This document shows positions 21,552 through 32,497 of a stretch of 64,000 nt of DNA, in pieces. The stretch comes from Euryodendron excelsum. Its lineage: Eukaryota; Streptophyta; Magnoliopsida; Ericales; Pentaphylacaceae. The position numbers and the translations under genes were made by a program. Every line of letters starts with the position of its first letter. Position 1 is the stretch's first letter. The notes beneath the pieces were generated by a model. It was not told the origin of the DNA and did not search any database. It saw nothing but the letters and a program-made list of their open reading frames with translations. Location of the stretch: the NCBI GenBank assembly GCA_033060915.1, contig CM065394.1, positions 19,551,501 to 19,615,500 of the forward strand, written 5' to 3'.

Positions 21552-23934
21552 TGTCGCGCCCAGATTTTTTGCACTAGAGGAATACACATACAAGCGGAAA
21601 AAATATTGTACTCTCTCGTTAAAACTCATCATCCTAAAAGAATGAGTGCGACTAGGTTTGAATTGAAAAATAGATTTGAATAAAGGGCTTTTAGAAAACA
21701 TTTGGCGTCGCTACCTAACTTGATTAAGGTGAGTTAGGTCACCTAAAAACTAAGCTCAATCTGAGGATTACACTTAGAGTTTTTGAAAACTATTTTGAAA
21801 ATATCTCCTCGAGAGAGGGTTTTTAAGAAAACAGGTTGTTTGACAACTTTTAGAGAACATTTAAGCCCTTTTTAGAAAATAACTCCATTTTGGTCTTTCG
21901 AAAACAGTGATTCTAGGTTTGGAGGTTGGTTACGTATAGGGAAAACGCATTAAGCTATCACCCTACCCCGCCCTTGCGGTATCTACATATCTATTTACCC
22001 TAGATTGACCTATGAGAGTTTCAACTAACAAATGTCCAATCCTATCCACTTTAGAAAAGAATGTTTAAAAAGACATTATGCATGATATGTAAGTGCAAGA
22101 AAAGAAAGTTGGAAAATAGATTTGGAAAGAAATTGGTTTGATTTAAAAAGAAATATGAAAAGATAAATTTGAAATTGGAAAGTTTTAGAAATTGGAAATA
22201 GAGATTTGGAATTGGAAGTTTGAAATAGATCATGGAATTAGATATTTGAAGAAGATTGTAGAATTAGAGATTTGAAAGAAGTTGTGACCGCACCCATGAG
22301 GGTTGGCTACATATCCTTTTGGAGGAATCAGGTCAGTTGTGGTTCAGACAAGAGTCCGATAGAAAATAGATTTTTGATTTGAACTTAGAATAGAAGATTG
22401 GAAACTGGAATTTGGAATTGAAAGGATTAAGAAATTGATTTGGGAAAGATTAAGGTTGAGGAAACCTAGACTTAGGAAGATAGAATTTAGGAAGGACTCG
22501 AGATTAAGAAAGATTTGACTCGAATATTGGACTTGGAAGATTAGGAAAGTTGGAATTTAGGAAAGTTTCATTTTAGGAAAGTTTTGAATTAGGAAAGTTT
22601 CATTTTAGGAAATGTTTCAATTTAGGAAAGGTTTCGTTTTAAGAAAGTTTTGAAATTGGAAAGTTTTAAATTTGGAATGTTTTGAAATAGGGAAGTTTTG
22701 AAAGTAAGAAAGTTTTGAGTTTAGAAAATTTTAGATTTGGAAAGTTTTGAAGCTTAGGAAAGTTTAGAAAAGTTAGATTTGGAAAGTTAAGATTTGGAAA
22801 TGTGTGGAATTAGGAAAGGTTTAGACTAGGAAGGATTTGGAAGTTTAAAGTTTAAGGAAAGATTTAAATGTTTAAATTTTGGAAACCTAAGGTTTAGGAA
22901 AGTATGAGATTAGGAAGGAGTGGATTTAAGTAAGGTTTGGAGTTGGAAGGATTGAGATTCGTATTTCCTAAAATAAGGGATTGGATTTTGCTTCTAAAAA
23001 AGAGGTGTTTTGATTTTGTTTCCAAAAACGAAGGATAGGATCTAGTTTCCTAAATGGGAGATTGGATTTGGTTTCCTAAAGGGGAAGATTGGATTTGGGC
23101 ATGGATTTGGAAAGGAAAGTTTTAGAAACCCTAGATTTGGAAGTGTCGTGCCTCGGTTTTTGGGTGTCCAAGGTCCTTTCGCCTCGGAGACCAAAAGCAC
23201 GGAACTTTGTCACTAGAACTCGTCCTCCTAGAAGGACAAGTGCGACTAGGTTTGAAAATTGGTTTGACTAAGGGCTTTACAAAAAATAGGAGTCGCCAAC
23301 TAACTTCATTAAGGTGAGTTAGGGCACCTAAAACTAAGTGTTAATCCAAAGATTAAACTTAGGGTTTTTAGAACAGGTTTTGAAAACTCCATAAAGAGAG
23401 GGTTTTTAAGAAAATAGGTTGTTTGGTAACCTTTGGAAAGATTTAAGCCCTCTTGGAAAATAATTTCATTTTGGTCATTTGAAAACAGAAATCTATGGTT
23501 CGGGGGTTGGTTACGTGTAGGGAAGATATCCTAAGATCATCACCCTACCTCGCCCTTTCGGTACCTACATGTCTAATCACCCTTTTGTTCACTCACTAGA
23601 ATAATCGGTTACCATTGTCCACTTAATATCCACTTTAGAACTTTGAAAATGAGGTTTAGTCATCACTTTCGGATGAATGATGCATGATGCATGTTTTGGA
23701 AGAAATTTGAAACACGGAAGTCTTTGGAGGAGTTTGAAATGGGAACTTGGAGTTGATTGAAATTTTTGAAAAGGGGATTGGAGTTGAAATTAAAGTTATG
23801 ATTACACCATTTTAGGTTGCCTACGTGTCTCATTTGGCCAGAATCAAGTCATTCGTAGTTCGGGCAAGAGCCCGATGGAAAATAGGCGCATTAGGGCCTT
23901 TGGAAGGTTTGAAGATATTTTGGGATCTTTAGAA

Positions 23935-24150
23935 AAGTTTAAGACACTTTGAGGTCTTCAAAAAAGTTTAAGACACATAGAGGTCTTTGAAAAAGTTTAA
24001 GACACTTTGAAGTCTTTGGAAAAGTTTAAGTCTCTTGGAGGTCTTTGAAAACATTTAAGACATTTCGAGGTCTTTGAAAAAATTTAAGACACTTTGAGAT
24101 CTTTCGAAAAGTTTAAGACACTTGGAGGTCTTTGGAAGTTAAAGACTCTT
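23935..24150 (-). repeat. 29-bp tandem repeat in LTR B
   Basis: AAGACACTTTGAGGTCTT-type units start at 23941, 23970, 23999 and 24028, so the period is 29 bp, with about seven or eight units. The same array lies at about 39005-39220 in the other B LTR. Units are adjacent and related throughout, with no unique spacers. Confidence 0.85.
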
Positions 24151-24800
24151 TGTGGTCTTGGAAGTTTTGAGTTGAAATTGAATGGTGGGTTGTTTTGAAA
24201 ATGTTTTTAGATCAATTTAAGGGAGGTTTGGCAAAATGCTTCGGCAGGACTCAAGAGAACTTGAAAGTATTTTTGAAGTCTTGTTTCGAAAACCTTGGGG
24301 GCATGACTTTAGAATGTTTTGATAAATTAGTTTTTGAAAGTGGTTTTTGGAAATGGCTAAGGGTTTAGAATCCTAATATGGATAACCGTAGAAGTTGTTC
24401 ATGATTTATCACTTGTCCTTGGAATCCCTAACCATGAGAGGGCTAGGGACCCCTTAGGTTTGTGACCTTTTGAAAACGTTTTTGGAAATGCCTTAAAGAT
24501 GGAGTGTAAGAACATTAGAAGAGTTTATGGAGTTGGTTTTTTGAAATCAAGAGAGTAGAAAGTTTTGGAAAAGATGGGTTATGAGAATGGTTTAAAATTG
24601 AGTGATTATTTAGAAAAAGGTTCAAGAGTTGGAACCTTAAAGTATACTAACCTAGGTTGGGTTAGCCTAGGGTTAAGGGTAACCTAAGGTTAACAAACTT
24701 GGGTTAGGTTAACCTAGGGTTAAGATGACATATGGTTAACTAACTTGGGTTAAGTTAACCTAGGGTTAAGATGACTTAGGGTTAAGTTGACCTAAGGTGA

Positions 24801-24950
24801 GTGAACTAGGGTCAAGTTAACCAAGGGTTGGTCAACTAGGGTGAAGTTAACTTAGGGTTGGACAACTAGGGTGAAGTTAACCTAGGGTTGGTCAACTAGG
24901 GTGAAGTTAACCTAGGTTTAGTCAATTAGGGTCAAATTAACCTAGAGTTG
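24801..24950 (-). repeat. 30-bp tandem repeat, five units (3' LTR of B)
   Basis: Units of the form GTCAACTAGGGTGAAGTTAA plus CCTAGGGTTG repeat every 30 bp. The other B LTR has about seven units (39882-40090). The TAGGGTTA-like content recalls the plant telomere repeat, but the period and sequence differ. Confidence 0.85.
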
Positions 24951-26199
24951 GATTGGAAAATGGTTTTAAAAGTTGGTTTAATGCACTTTTGAAAAGAGTT
25001 TTGAAAAACAAAACATGTTATACAATGGACTTTGGTGGACAACCCTTTTGAAGATCATTTCTATGAAAATTGTGACTCTAGCCAAGAGTATGGTTTATAT
25101 GGTTGGTGATTGGAGACCATTCCAAGGGAAGTTTTCTCATGGCCATTATAACCTTTATCTTGACAAGAGTGGGGATTTTAAAAATCAACATGATGATGGC
25201 AACTTTTGGAAAATCATTTTTGATGCAAAGATGGAGAGAGTGTATTTTTGAAAATCATCTTTTGAGAAGGATTTTGAAAACCATTTTTCAAGGGAAACAT
25301 TCCATCAATAGAGGGTTCATATGGCCAAACAAAAGGGAGATCTCTCAAGAGAGGGTTCCATAGGACCATTCCAACCACTACACTTAAAAGAATGAAAATC
25401 TTAAAAATTGGAGAATTAGAAAGCAACCCTTATGCAAGTTAAAATATCATGATGCCAAAGTAGGAGTTAGGGGGTTAGTAAGAAACTTTCTAAAGCATGA
25501 TTTCTAAGGTCTTGTCCTCCACTTCAAGGGGATAACTCTTGAAACCATTTTCGAAAGAAATATGGAGCTTGGAAATGGCATGAAAACAAGAGCAATGTAA
25601 GCATTGTAGAACATGACAATAAGCATAAAATGAAGCCAAGCATGTAAGACATGATTGAAATAGTAATATGCAAGGGGTTATGATCACATACAAGGCTTTT
25701 ATGCTACACCACATAAACAAGGGGCTGCTAGGTCATACCATCTCAAAGTAGGCTAGTGAGAAGTCCCCCTACACGGTGGCTCTCACTTGCTTTCCTCTAG
25801 GCATGATCTAAGAGCCCTCATGGCTCAAGCATGCAAGAAATGGGGGTCGAAGATGGGGATTAAAACAGAGAATAACCTAAGTAGGCTAGGAGGGAGAAGA
25901 GAAGAGTGGGGGAAAACACAAATGTAAAAGGGATACCACGTTTTGCCTTCAACACACTTGTAGTCTTCGAAGGATGCTTTAATTAGAGCTTGAATGACTT
26001 CAAGAAGGCTTAGAGGGCTGGTAAGGAGTGTTTGATGGTGTATAAGGCTTTATATGTGAAGTATATAGGCTTAGGGATGATGTAATCTAACCTAAGTGTT
26101 GGAGGGATAAAGTGTGTATAGAGATTCGCAGTTTGGGAGTGACTTCAGCGGAGTTTCGCATAAAAAATCGGAGTTGGAATATGCAAAAGTGGGGTCTGG

Positions 26200-26317
26200 T
26201 ATTTATAAACATTATGTAACAGGCCTAGCGCATGTACTACATGCGCCTGGCCATAATTTGACTTGGCGTATGTAGGACATGCACAGGTATTGTTCCATTG
26301 CTAAAATGACACGTGGC
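26200..26317 (-). promoter_or_regulatory. Element B 3' LTR promoter: TATA, palindromes and G-box
   Basis: On the - strand, TATAAATA spans 26207 to 26200. Palindromes start at 26227 (arms AGCGCATGT and ACATGCGCC) and 26265, 38 bp apart, and the gap to TATA is 19 bp. Further upstream is GACACGTGGC (26308-26317), a G-box of the kind bound by plant bZIP and bHLH factors. The other B LTR has the same layout. Confidence 0.72.
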
Positions 26318-26379
26318 ACCTTGTGTACTGGTTAAATCTTGACTGTTGATCGAAGTTTGGTCAATCTGATCAAAATTTG

Positions 26380-27060
26380 AGCGCATGCAGCATACGCTAC
26401 ATCACCGGGTAGGTTCATCCAAATTTTGTCTTGATAATTGTGTCAATTGGGAAGGTTTCGGGGGAATCGGTTGCACTCGGGATGTTCTTCTAGGGCTTCC
26501 GGTGAACTTTCATGTTTTTAGAAAGTTTGAATTATGTTTGGAAGCAACGGATATTGTCTCAGGAAGCGTGCATAAAAGGACACTTTTGCAGAGCATCTGT
26601 GATACGCTCCGATGGTGTTCGAAAGTGGCTGTTTTCGTTTCGTGTGATCAAGGCCTTCGGGAAGCGATCCTTTCGATCGGACTGTACAAATGGAAAGTAC
26701 TTTGGAAATACTTTTGGGAATTCCTAGATTGACGCATTTCTCAAGTCGTTTGACGGTGCGTTTTAGTAAGGAAATTGGGAAAAAGTCAACCTTGGCGGAG
26801 CGCCTGCGAGACGCTCCAGGGGTTGTCAAAAGTAACTGGGTCTGAGCCATAAGATGAAGGGCTTCAGGAAGCAATCTATCCAATCAATCCATATCGATGG
26901 AAAGATCTATGAACGAGCTTCCAAGAATTCCCTGATTTACATATTTCTCAAGTTAGTTGATGGTATGTTATAACTAAAGAATCGGGAGGAAAGACAACTT
27001 AGGCGGAGCGTTTGTGAGACGTTCCAAGGAACTTTTACCGTGTTGTGAGCGTTTAATGTC
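26380..27060 (-). repeat. 208-bp tandem repeat with 21-bp palindromes
   Basis: GAGC anchors at 26591, 26798 and 27006 give a period of 207-208 bp. Each unit carries a palindrome of arms GGAGCGTCT and AGACGCTCC around a 3-nt centre (for example 26797-26817), the 9-3-9 design seen at the promoters. The array recurs in the B 5' LTR (about 41520-42200), D 5' LTR (about 49720-50290) and D 3' LTR (about 60790-61360). Confidence 0.8.
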
Positions 27061-27519
27061 ATAAGGTCCTCCTCAGGTTAAACAAGGGTGTATGGTGAAA
27101 CCCTTTGCTCGAAATCCCAAGACCGGTGCTGTTTCGGGGAATATTTGGATTTCTAGGGACAAAACGATCATTTTGACCGGGATTGGCCAGAAATGGTTAG
27201 GAATGGTTTGATGTGTTGTGTTAAGCATGTGGGGTTGTTCAGGTATGGTTATGGGAGAGTCTTTTACCGTTCGGTGGGGTTTGTGCAGTGTTGGGGTGTT
27301 TAGGGGCAAAACGGTCACTTTGATTGGAGTGGGCCGGAATAGAACCGGATTTTAACCAAATGGCGTGCGGGGGATGCCTTATAGTTTAACAACATTTTGG
27401 AAGGATAGAATTATCATTTTGAGGGATTCTGAACTTTCCCAAAACGTGTCTGGGGCCCAAGGGGCGGGTTTGGTCATTTTTCACCGAGTCGGACTAGCAG
27501 GCGCCGATATTGAGCTAGG

Positions 27520-27710
27520 TGTTGGTTCCTGAGACCGCCCAATCTCAGAAAGCTACCTGTGCAGTGTTGGTCTCTAAGAATGCCCAATTTTAGAGAGCTA
27601 CCCTTAGGAGTGGTGTTAGTTCCTGAGAATGCCTGGTCCTAGAAAGCTACCTAGAAGAGTGGTGTTGGTCTCTAAGAACGCCTGATCTCGGAGAGCTACC
27701 AAATGATGGA
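27520..27710 (-). repeat. Short tandem repeat of 45-49 bp with GAGACCG palindromes
   Basis: TGTTGGT-type anchors at 27520, 27565, 27614 and 27663 mark units of 45-49 bp. In D the units show a clean palindrome GAGACCGGGCGGTCTC (60234-60249 and 60279-60294), degraded here. It lies between the LTR start and the 208-bp array. Confidence 0.75.
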
Positions 27711-28020
27711 CATTCTACATTGGCGGGTTAGTAGGCGCCATAAGTGAATTGTCAAGAACTTGATGAGGTGTTGGTCCCCGAGATCTCCCGATCCCAGGAA
27801 GCTACCTAGATGATGTTGGTTTCCAGGACCACCTGATCCAGAAAGCTGCCTAGAATAATGGTGCTTATGGCTTCAGCGGGTCCTTGTGAACCCGTGAAGT
27901 GACCAGTTGGCTGGATTATAGGTTGAAAGGCTCATCTTGAACCTGCATGTGTTGTGATGTTGGAAAACTTTGCCCGGTTTGGCCGGAGATTGCCGAGCGG
28001 GCAAAAATGGGGTGCTTACA

Positions 28021-28050
28021 ACTGCCCCTCTTTTTCTGTCTTTGCTTGCC
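28021..28050 (-). other. Polypurine tract of element B
   Basis: On the - strand the bases before the 3' LTR read AGACAGAAAAAGAGGGGCAGT, almost identical to D and A1. This fixes B on the - strand. Confidence 0.85.
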
Positions 28051-28356
28051 AAAGGCGAAAAAATAACAAAGTAAGAATCCTTTTAGGTTGCGAGGCGATC
28101 GGAGGGACGATGCGCAGGTAAGTTTGAAATGCTCTGGGGACCCCTTGTGGGTTGCCGGTTTGGAACGTTTTGGAATTGAAAAAGCTTTACATTCAGGTTG
28201 AGAATCGGGTTGCCGGTTTGACATGTTTCAATTCAGGACATTCAATTCTTGTGAGTGAATGTTGAAAGGTCGACTTTCGGTTTTTGAAAAAGCCTCGGAA
28301 ATGGATTCGGACCTTTGGAAGTTTGAAACTAATTTTGGCGGGAAGCTGAAAGGTCT

Positions 28357-28477
28357 GGCACATGCGTTACATGCGCCTACATTGTTTTAACCCTGGCACA
28401 TGTGATACATGCGCCTGTTTAGATCCTGTGCTAGTGCATCTGCTACATGCGCTAGCCCATGGCCATTTAAACAGAGC
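28357..28477 (+). promoter_or_regulatory. Promoter module of the element B antisense PMD gene
   Basis: Three 21-bp palindromes of subfamily B type start at 28357, 28395 and 28433, exactly 38 bp apart. The second has arms GGCACATGT and ATACATGCGCC-like ends. The last ends at 28453; 10 bp later comes CATTTAA (28464-28470) followed by ACAGAGC, the heptamer that also follows the LTR A TATA box. It probably starts a transcript running away from the 3' LTR into the PMD gene. Alternative: an inert remnant of an internal LTR copy. Confidence 0.68.
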
Positions 28478-28479
28478 AG

Positions 28480-28663
28480 GTTGCGTTTTCCAATGCATAT
28501 TTCTTGTTTTAAGTTTGATCCGAGGGTTGCTTTGAAGGTTTTTCGATGGATTTTGACTAGGAATCATTAGAGGAGTGTCAGGAGACGTTGGGCACGTGCC
28601 GGTTGCTATCATTGTCACTATATTCTCGCCGGAAAGCTTGGTTTTTGCCGGAGAATTTCAAAG
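28480..28663 (+). other. Non-coding exon 1 of the B antisense gene (inferred)
   Basis: The start is placed just after the core box and is approximate. The end is set by the donor TTTCAAAG|GTTAGT at 28663/28664. GCCGGA and GGAGAA motifs before the donor are shared with D (reversed, up to 59152) and A1 (up to 14984). No conserved reading frame is seen. Confidence 0.5.
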
Positions 28664-30554
28664 GTTAGTTTTCTTGAAATTTCTTCGATTTTGATGCATA
28701 TGTCTCGATTTTTTGCCAATGATTAGTGTATTCCTATACTTTAAGATGTTTAGAACACAATGATCAGACTGTTTTTGTAATTTGGTGGAGATTTGAATGT
28801 GTTTTGAATGATTTTTCATGTTTATGAAAGTGAGTTTCTTGCGGGACTTGAAAAATTGCCTCTACAAGCTTGGGCATTAATTGTTTGTGTGCGATTTTTA
28901 CACCGAGAACCTTAGAAAAATGTGTAGAACAGTCGTATGAAATTTTGTAATTTTTTGAAAATTTTGAATTTTTAAATTTTTAGAAATTGTGGAAAATAGG
29001 AAAAACTAAAGAAAATTAAAAAACGGATCATGTTAAAGGTTGAAAAATCACTGAACATTTTTAGAAAATTGTGGTGACACACTCAAATGTTCTAGGAATT
29101 TTTGTGAAATTTTTTGGAAATAAAATTGAAATCAAAAATTTTTGGAAGCTGAGGAATTGTCCTAAAAATTATGTTTGAGGATAGGTCGCGTGTCGTGGGG
29201 GCGAGATTGTTTTGACTGATGTGGTGGAAGGTCTGAGATTGTTTTGGGCTGTGTTTGTGACTTGTGGAATTTCGGGGTAGTGACTTTTTAAGGCAAAATT
29301 CTACCAAAATTTTCAAAAATTTTAACACTTAGCTTTAAAACCTTTCAGTAAAGCAAATCCTTTTGGGAAAGGGGCTTTTGAGGAAGAAAGCCCGGAGAAA
29401 CCTTAACTTTGGAGAAATTTTTGGGAGTGGGATTTTTGAAGGAGAAAAATCCCGGGAAACTGATTTTTAGAAAACTTATGGAACAGGGCTTTTGAAGGTG
29501 AAAGCCTGGGAAACCGTTAAACCCTTAAAATGAGACTTTATGAGGGAAAAGCTCGAAAAATAGTTAAAAATGTTGAACAAGGGCTTTTTGAAGGAGAAAG
29601 CCCGAGAAACCAGTTTGAAATTTTAAAACGGAATTTTTAAGGGGAAAACCCGGGGAACCGATTTGAAATTTTAAGATTAGACTTTTTGAGGAAAAAGTTT
29701 CGAAAACCATTAGAAAATTTTTGAACCAGGGTTTTTGAAGAAGAAAACCTGGGAAACCGGTTTGGACTTTTGAAACCAAACTTTTTTAGGTAAAAGCTTG
29801 AAAACCCTTAGAAAATTTTTGAACCAGGGTTTTTAAAGGAGGAGACCCGAGAAACCGATTTTGAAATGTTGAAGTCAAACTTTTGAGGGGAAAACTTGAA
29901 AACCATTAGAGAACTTTTGAACCAAGGCTTTTGAAGGAGAAAGCCCGAGAAACCGACTTGAAATTTTGAAATGAGACTTTTTGAGGAAAAAGTCCGAAAC
30001 ACCGTTAGAAAATCTAGAAACGGTGTTTTTGAAGGAGGAAACCCGAGAAACTAGTTTTGAAATGTCAAAGTCAAACTTTTGTGGGGAAAACTTGAAAACC
30101 ATTAGAGAACTTTTGAACCAAGGCTTTTGAAGGAGAAAGCCCGAGAAACCGCCTCAAAATTTTGAAATGAAACTTTTTGAGGAAAAACCCGAAAAACCTT
30201 AGAAAATCTGGAAACGGGGTTTTTGAAGGAGGAAAACCTGAGAAATCGGTTTTGAAATGTCAAAATGAGACTTTTTGAGGAAAAAGCCCAAAAAACCGTT
30301 TAGAAATTTTAGGTACCATACTTTTGCGGGGAAAGCTAGAAAATTGTTAAAAATCTTAAATGGTGATAGGTGGGGCCCTAGCCCTTCCACTTTTTCTTTT
30401 CTCTCTTTTTCTTTCTTTTTCTTTTTTTTTCTTCTTTCTCTTTTCTCTTTTTTTTTTCTTTCTTTTCTTTTTGTATATATATTGACGCATTTATCTTTGC
30501 GCTTATCACATATGGTGACTGATTGATTCTTTTGAATGTTGTCATTTTTTCAAG
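28664..30554 (+). other. Intron 1 of the B antisense gene (inferred)
   Basis: It begins GTTAGTTTTCTTGAAATTTC, matching the first bases of the D intron, and ends in a polypyrimidine run and CAAG directly before ATG at 30555. In D and A1 the acceptor is TTTTCAG one base before the ATG, so the B acceptor is weaker. It contains a tandem array (29360-30300) and a T/C-rich stretch (30385-30475). Confidence 0.62.
29360..30300 (+). repeat. Intronic tandem array, unit about 95-100 bp
   Basis: GGCTTTTGAAGGAGAAAGCC-type starts recur near 29486, 29580, 29728, 29827, 29924, 30022, 30119 and 30215. Between them a second motif (GAGACTTTTTGAGGAAAAAG) recurs with the same period, so each unit is two related halves. 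The D intron has the array (about 57740-58450, reversed); A1 lacks it. Predicted peptides of the KALVQKFSNGF type arise from this repeat. Confidence 0.85.
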
Positions 30555-32497
30555 ATGTCGGAGGCCGGGGGTGACGGTCCGAATAGGAGGCACCATGGGA
30601 AGGCACCATGGACTGAGCTCGAGGAGGGCAGCGGTAGCCGGGGTAGCTCGGCCAGGGGCGGCAGCAGGACCGGCTCAGCTCGGAGCAGTGGCCGGGGTGG
30701 CCCAGTGCGAGGAGGCAGCAGGGGTGGTTCCACGCGGAATAGTGGTAGAGTTAGTTCTCCTCGGGATGGCCGTAGTGGGTCACACCGATCTTTGAGCAGG
30801 ACAGCTTCTAGTGGGAGCTCCATGATGGGGCAGCCTTCGGCGGCTCTCAATGAGAGATTTGAGGATGAGGCTGACTCGTCCGTGGACCCACGGATAGGGT
30901 ACGATATGGCCTCTGTTCAGGACAGGTGGAGAGATACTTCATTCACCGATGACCAGCTAGCCATTCCTGATATCCCACCGCTAAGTGACTTGGCGTTCCA
31001 CCCAAGCCTATATTCGCGCTACAGTCGGATGCCATCATCTAGCCACAGTTCCTTTAGAGGGGTTAGTATCTCGGCCTTGAGGGCTATGCAGGTGTCAGCT
31101 CCATCCTATCAGGACTTTTTTGCATCGGATTGGTTTTGGTGCTTTTATGACCTTGCAGATGGACAGACTTGATCACAGGATCGCTATGGGGTTGTTAGAG
31201 CGGTGGTTCGAGGAGACAGGGACCGTACACTTGGTGGGTTTCGAGTTGGGACTTACCCCCGTCGATTGGGCTATGATTACCGAGCTATCTTTCGAAGGGG
31301 TTCCGATCTCTTTACGGGACGTGTCTCTAGGGGAGGCCCGTCTTCTCTTGTGGTTGCCAAGGCTTGGGGGCTCGAGTTTCCCAGCTTCACTTTTATGCTC
31401 AACAGAGACAGCCTTTGCTTTTGAGCCTTCTCTAGATGACCAGATTATTACGAGGCGCCGGTTGGTGCTGTATGTCATCTTTAGTTGCTTTTGCAACAAT
31501 AATAGGTCGATGGTTCCTTTGTCTTTAGTGAGCCTGGTAGCGGATCTGGATGCGCTAGACTACGTTGATTGGGGTGCTTTCACCTTTGCTTGCTTTTTAC
31601 GAGGGATGAGAGTAAGGACATCCAGGGTTTGGGGGAGCTTGACGAGCTTTTGGCCGTTTCTGGTATGGTGGGGCTATGAGTATTTGCCGGTTCCCCGACC
31701 AGAGGTGTTAGCGGGCGATGCCTTCCAGCGGGCCACAAGGTGGGCTAGGCAGTAGGTAGTCCAGCGGTCTTTGCTCACAGATTTTGTAGCCCTCATGGCC
31801 AACTTGGAGCTGCTGAGGCCTCGGGTTGTGACCTAGGCCCCTTACCACCGGTCCACCCAGTATGCAGGCATGAGGGACGTCATCCTTTTATCCAGGTCGC
31901 GGATCACCTTTCAGGGCCCTGTGTAATGGGAGACGTATCTCGGGGAGCCTCACTGGCGGCAGCTTCATACTGCCTTCCGTGCGGCCATGAATCCTCCCCA
32001 GTATATGTTTGGACTTTATCGGGCCGAAGTAGTGATCCCTTATATAGTCGGGGTTCCTGGTGAGCGGTTCTTGCTTTTGCCGGATGTGGATTATAAGGCT
32101 CATTTTCGGGCGAGATCCATTGGCGCCTTCACCCAGCTAGATCTGGTGGTCAGAGGGCAGGCGGTTGGCCATGAGGTGGTGGAGCATTGGCGTCGAGCTT
32201 AGGGTTTTGTTTCTGAGAAGGAGTACCTAGTAGCTTGCCAGGCATGAGATCAGTACCGTGTTGAGGTGGAGGCCCTAACTGCCTGCATATCTTTGATGGA
32301 GGCTCGTTGGGTGTGTTATTTATGGTTCATTATTTTCATGTTCCTTATGCATCCCTTGTGTTTGACGCTAGCTCTTCTTCCTTTTTGCCTTTTTCTTTGG
32401 TCAAGGTCCTTTTGATGCGGGAGCTTCCTCCAGCCAGCCCTCTCCGTATGTGCCGGACTTGGATGATTTTGGTTTGGACGATGGCCCTGTTCCTTGA
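30555..32497 (+). pseudogene. Element B antisense gene: plant mobile domain (PMD) protein, broken
   Basis: The coding exon starts at ATG 30555 (MSEAGGDGPNRRHHGK). Residues 1-90 are rich in Ser, Gly and Arg; then comes a stretch shared with D (VDPRIGYDMASVQDRWRDTS). One frameshift near 31110-31125 moves to the frame carrying the PMD-like part (LLERWFEETGTVHLVGF, then WAMITELSFEGVPI). In-frame stops include those at 31753 and near 32200. The block YMFGLYRAE...SIGAFTQ (from about 32005) matches C. A last exon (32414-32497) encodes 27 acidic residues like that of C. PMDs occur in plant transposon proteins and in MAIL1/MAIN-type host proteins; the biochemical role here is unknown. It is antisense to the element. 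Confidence 0.78.
32311..32413 (+). other. Intron 2 of the B antisense gene (inferred, acceptor lost)
   Basis: By alignment with C, exon 2 ends at 32310 and the intron begins GTGTGT. The last exon starts GATGCGGGAGC at 32414. In C the matching exon is preceded by TTTGTAG; in B the TAG is absent, leaving CTTTT directly before GAT. The splice acceptor therefore looks destroyed in B. Confidence 0.5.

Larger units (their letters stand above)
23144..28020 (-). repeat. Element B 3' LTR (4,877 bp)
   Basis: It lies between TGTCGTGCC at 23144 and GGTGCTTACA ending at 28020. It holds a 29-bp array (about 23935-24150), a 30-bp array (about 24801-24950), promoter TATA (26200-26207, reversed), palindromes (26227 and 26265), a G-box (26308-26317), 208-bp units (about 26380-27060) and 45-49-bp units (27520-27710). 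It is 64 bp shorter than its partner, close to two 30-bp units. Confidence 0.93.

Noticed and set aside
23935..24150. CRISPR-like regular repeats of 29-30 bp
   Set aside because: Units are contiguous and diverged with no unique spacers, and the context is a plant LTR.
24640..24960. Telomere-like TAGGGTTA runs
   Set aside because: The array has a 30-bp period and lies at the same place in each B LTR; it is not a (TTTAGGG)n telomeric tract.
30542..30850. Pro/Leu/Arg-rich frame opposite the start of the PMD gene
   Set aside because: A shadow of the GC-rich Ser/Gly/Arg head of the B antisense gene; the D copy does not conserve it.
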